A stretch of 18,291 nt of DNA from an uncultured Bacteroidota bacterium. GTDB lineage: Bacteria > Bacteroidota > Bacteroidia > Chitinophagales > Chitinophagaceae. The notes below the pieces were generated by a model, which was given only the letters and a program-made list of their open reading frames with translations, was not told the DNA's origin and made no database searches. The stretch covers positions 1 through 18,291 of the forward strand of contig CAMLGR010000097.1 of NCBI GenBank assembly GCA_946479615.1. Direction: 5' to 3'. This document shows positions 16,385-18,291 of the stretch, one piece after another (position 1 is the stretch's first letter; every line of letters begins with the position of its first letter). A program made the position numbers and the translations under genes.

Positions 16385-17413
16385 ATGAGTACAACCGATA
16401 ATATAGTGACAGTTCCTTCCCGTGAAATGGAAAAGATATTCCATTCTATTCTATTGAAAAATGGAATGCAGGAAGAGAAAGCGAGGCAGTGCGCCCATAT
16501 ATTTACTTCTAACAGTATCGATGCTGTATATACGCATGGTGTCAATCGATTTTATCGCTTCGTTGAATACATCAAAAAAGGATATATCGATGCCAATGCA
16601 GAACCTGTTTTAAAGAATAAGATCGGTAACATTGAACAATGGGATGGGCGATTGGGGGCAGGGCCTCTCAATGCCACACGGGCTACCGATCGTGCGATGC
16701 AGTTGGCTGCTGAAAACGGACTGGGATGTATTGCTATGGCCAATACCAATCACTGGATGCGTGGCGGTACCTATGGGTGGCAGGCTGCTAAAAAAGGATT
16801 TGTATTTATCGGCTGGACAAATACAATGGCGAATATGCCGGCCTGGGGCGCTATCGATTGCAAGCTGGGAAATAATCCATTGGTGATCGCAGTTCCTTAT
16901 AAGGATGAAGCGATAGTGATGGATATGGCGATGTCGCAATTCTCGGTGGGCGCTATGGAATTGGCTGTTATAAAAAAGGAACAATTATCATTACCGGGTG
17001 GATATGATGCAAAGGGAAACATGACTACCGATCCTGCTGCCATCATTCAATCCAAAAGAGTATTGCCGGTGGGTTATTGGAAAGGAGCGGGGCTGGCTTT
17101 ATTGCTCGATCTGCTGGCCAGTATTCTTTCCGGTGGTTCGTCTACTGCTGATCTTACTAAAAAGGAAGCAGAGTTTGGCGTATCACAGGTATTTATCTGC
17201 ATCGATCTTTCCCGGTTAAATAATCAACAATCCATTCATAGTATCGTTGAAAATATTGTGGTGGATTACCACCAGTCGATCCCTGTTGATTCGGCTGCAA
17301 AGATCGTGTATCCTGGTGAACAGGTATTGAAGAAAAGAAAAAGAAACCTGGAACAGGGCATTCCTGTTGTAAAAGAAACCTGGAATAAGATCCTGGAACT
17401 ATCAAATGAATGA
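16385..17413 (+). CDS. yiaK: YiaK-type 2,3-diketo-L-gulonate / 3-dehydro-L-gulonate reductase (malate/L-lactate dehydrogenase superfamily)
   Basis: This 342-residue NAD(P)H-dependent oxidoreductase of the LDH2/MDG2 fold has no signal peptide, so it is cytosolic, unlike every complete neighbour. The start at 16385 (MSTTDNIVTV) matches where YiaK homologues begin; the open frame runs back to 16319 but adds only unrelated residues. Telling stretches are YTHGVNRFYRF with catalytic H51, NTNHWMRGGTYGWQAAKKGF, AWGAIDCKLGNNPLVIAVP and VLPVGYWKGAGLALLLDLLA, all close to E. coli YiaK. YiaK reduces a 2-keto sugar acid. In a pectin locus it may instead reduce a keto-uronate arising from galacturonate, unsaturated uronate or glucuronate breakdown; that substrate is inferred. 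The next gene starts 7 bases after its stop, suggesting co-translation. Confidence 0.88.
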   Translation: MSTTDNIVTVPSREMEKIFHSILLKNGMQEEKARQCAHIFTSNSIDAVYTHGVNRFYRFVEYIKKGYIDANAEPVLKNKIGNIEQWDGRLGAGPLNATRATDRAMQLAAENGLGCIAMANTNHWMRGGTYGWQAAKKGFVFIGWTNTMANMPAWGAIDCKLGNNPLVIAVPYKDEAIVMDMAMSQFSVGAMELAVIKKEQLSLPGGYDAKGNMTTDPAAIIQSKRVLPVGYWKGAGLALLLDLLASILSGGSSTADLTKKEAEFGVSQVFICIDLSRLNNQQSIHSIVENIVVDYHQSIPVDSAAKIVYPGEQVLKKRKRNLEQGIPVVKETWNKILELSNE

Positions 17414-17419
17414 CATAAC

Positions 17420-18291
17420 ATGATCAACAGACTATTTTATACGATTATTTTCATTGGCATTTTTCTTTCCACTGTTGCACAGGAGGTTTCGTTGCCCTGG
17501 CATGGAAAAGAAAGAATATTGCGGTATCATCCGCAGGGATCCGATTTTATTATTGAAAACGGGAACAAACGTTTCAACCGTGCCTTGTATGGTGGCAATA
17601 GCGGTTTTCGTGCAGAAGCCGGTGATATGCCCGAGTTTGCTTTGTATATGCCGGGCATGGGTGGTAATCTCAGGTTTGCATTGATGACCGGGTCGAAAAG
17701 TAAATGGCTGATCACAGCTAAATATATCAAGGCGATCTATCGCCCGGGTTCCATGCTTTATGAAATAAGAGATGAACTATTGGGAGATGGTACGCTGCAC
17801 ATTAATGTTATTGCATTATATGACAGGGAAGGGCTATTGGTGAAAATGGAAGGGGAGCATATCCCGGACGATCTGCAATTGCTGGCCGTATTTGGTGGGG
17901 CTACCGGCAAAAAATTTTCCAGGGATGGTGATATCGGAGCCGATCCCGAATCTTCTTTTTATTTACAACCTGATTATTGTAAAGACAATATTTACAGGAT
18001 CACGCGGAATAGTTTTTTACTGAAATATGGATTTTCAAGGGCCTTGTCTGAAGAAGAGCGTTATGAAGTGCAGCACCTGGCATCACAAAAGCCTGATACT
18101 TCCGGCAGTAAAAATTCATTTAAACAGTTAGCAGGCATTTTTCCTGCTCCCATGGATCTCAAACTGGCGGATGCTTCTCAATTACAGAATGCAAGGGATC
18201 TTTTCCTGTCAGTGCCTGCGCAGTCTCCTGTGGTAACGGGAAGGATCTCACTTCAATCAACTACAGCTTTATATTTTCTTATACAAAATCC
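17420..18291 (+). CDS. DUF4450 protein, N-terminal part (runs off the window)
   Basis: The frame is open from the ATG at 17420 to the window end, 290 codons with no stop. It begins with a signal peptide (MINRLFYTIIFIGIFLSTVA, then QE). Residues ~22-90 carry the signature of DUF4450 proteins of Bacteroidota: LPWHGKERILRYHPQG, NKRFNRALYGGNSGFRAEAG and DMPEFALYMPGMGGNLRF. The visible part is beta-rich. DUF4450 proteins commonly occur in pectin PULs and are usually far longer than the part seen here, with catalytic regions further downstream, so function cannot be read from this fragment. The gene starts 7 bases after the YiaK stop, so the two are probably one translational unit. Family recognition is from memory of the motif; no activity is claimed. 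Confidence 0.75.
   Translation, partial: MINRLFYTIIFIGIFLSTVAQEVSLPWHGKERILRYHPQGSDFIIENGNKRFNRALYGGNSGFRAEAGDMPEFALYMPGMGGNLRFALMTGSKSKWLITAKYIKAIYRPGSMLYEIRDELLGDGTLHINVIALYDREGLLVKMEGEHIPDDLQLLAVFGGATGKKFSRDGDIGADPESSFYLQPDYCKDNIYRITRNSFLLKYGFSRALSEEERYEVQHLASQKPDTSGSKNSFKQLAGIFPAPMDLKLADASQLQNARDLFLSVPAQSPVVTGRISLQSTTALYFLIQN

Overview
The window looks like part of a Bacteroidota genome, with Chitinophagaceae or a near relative as a guess. The signs are a SusD-type C-terminus at the left edge, a run of exported carbohydrate-active enzymes all on the + strand, no strong Shine-Dalgarno sequences, and signal peptides whose predicted mature proteins all begin with Gln (the Bacteroidetes 'Q-rule'). 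No rRNA, tRNA, CRISPR array, transposase or integrase gene was seen.

The window reads as one polysaccharide utilization locus (PUL) aimed at pectin, most likely rhamnogalacturonan I and short galacturonides. In order: the 3' end of a susD-like gene (2-298); a repeat-rich gap; a GH105/GH88 unsaturated rhamnogalacturonyl hydrolase (561-1901); an orphan coding tail (1902-2016); a CE12-type rhamnogalacturonan acetylesterase (2050-3372); a PL22 oligogalacturonate lyase (3504-4754); a GH106 alpha-L-rhamnosidase (4811-7654); a GH43-like five-bladed propeller hydrolase (7794-8789); a GH115 alpha-glucuronidase (8789-11197); a GH2 glycosidase (11205-14063); a six-hairpin glycosidase of uncertain family (14171-16297); a cytosolic YiaK-type ketouronate reductase (16385-17413); and the first ~290 codons of a DUF4450 protein (17420-18291, runs off the window).

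Inferred division of labour: SusD, with a SusC presumably upstream, captures oligosaccharide at the surface. In the periplasm CE12 removes acetyl groups. GH105 and GH106 take unsaturated GalA and rhamnose off the non-reducing end alternately. PL22 splits short galacturonides. GH2, GH43, GH115 and perhaps the six-hairpin and DUF4450 proteins remove side-chain sugars. The YiaK-like enzyme, the only one without a signal peptide, would act on a keto-sugar acid in the cytoplasm. No regulator, SusC, rhamnogalacturonan endo-lyase, or KduI/KduD is in the window.

The most unusual non-coding content is two families of intergenic palindromic repeats. One has an invariant 26-nt loop and CACATAG-unit arms that differ between copies but stay complementary within each copy (3377-3474 and 14073-14156). 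The other is built on CCATGGTT..AACCATGG hairpins inside a degenerate composite unit (357-547, tandem; 7670-7735, dispersed). Every one lies in a gap of more than 100 bp between PUL genes, and none lies in the tightly coupled gene pairs.
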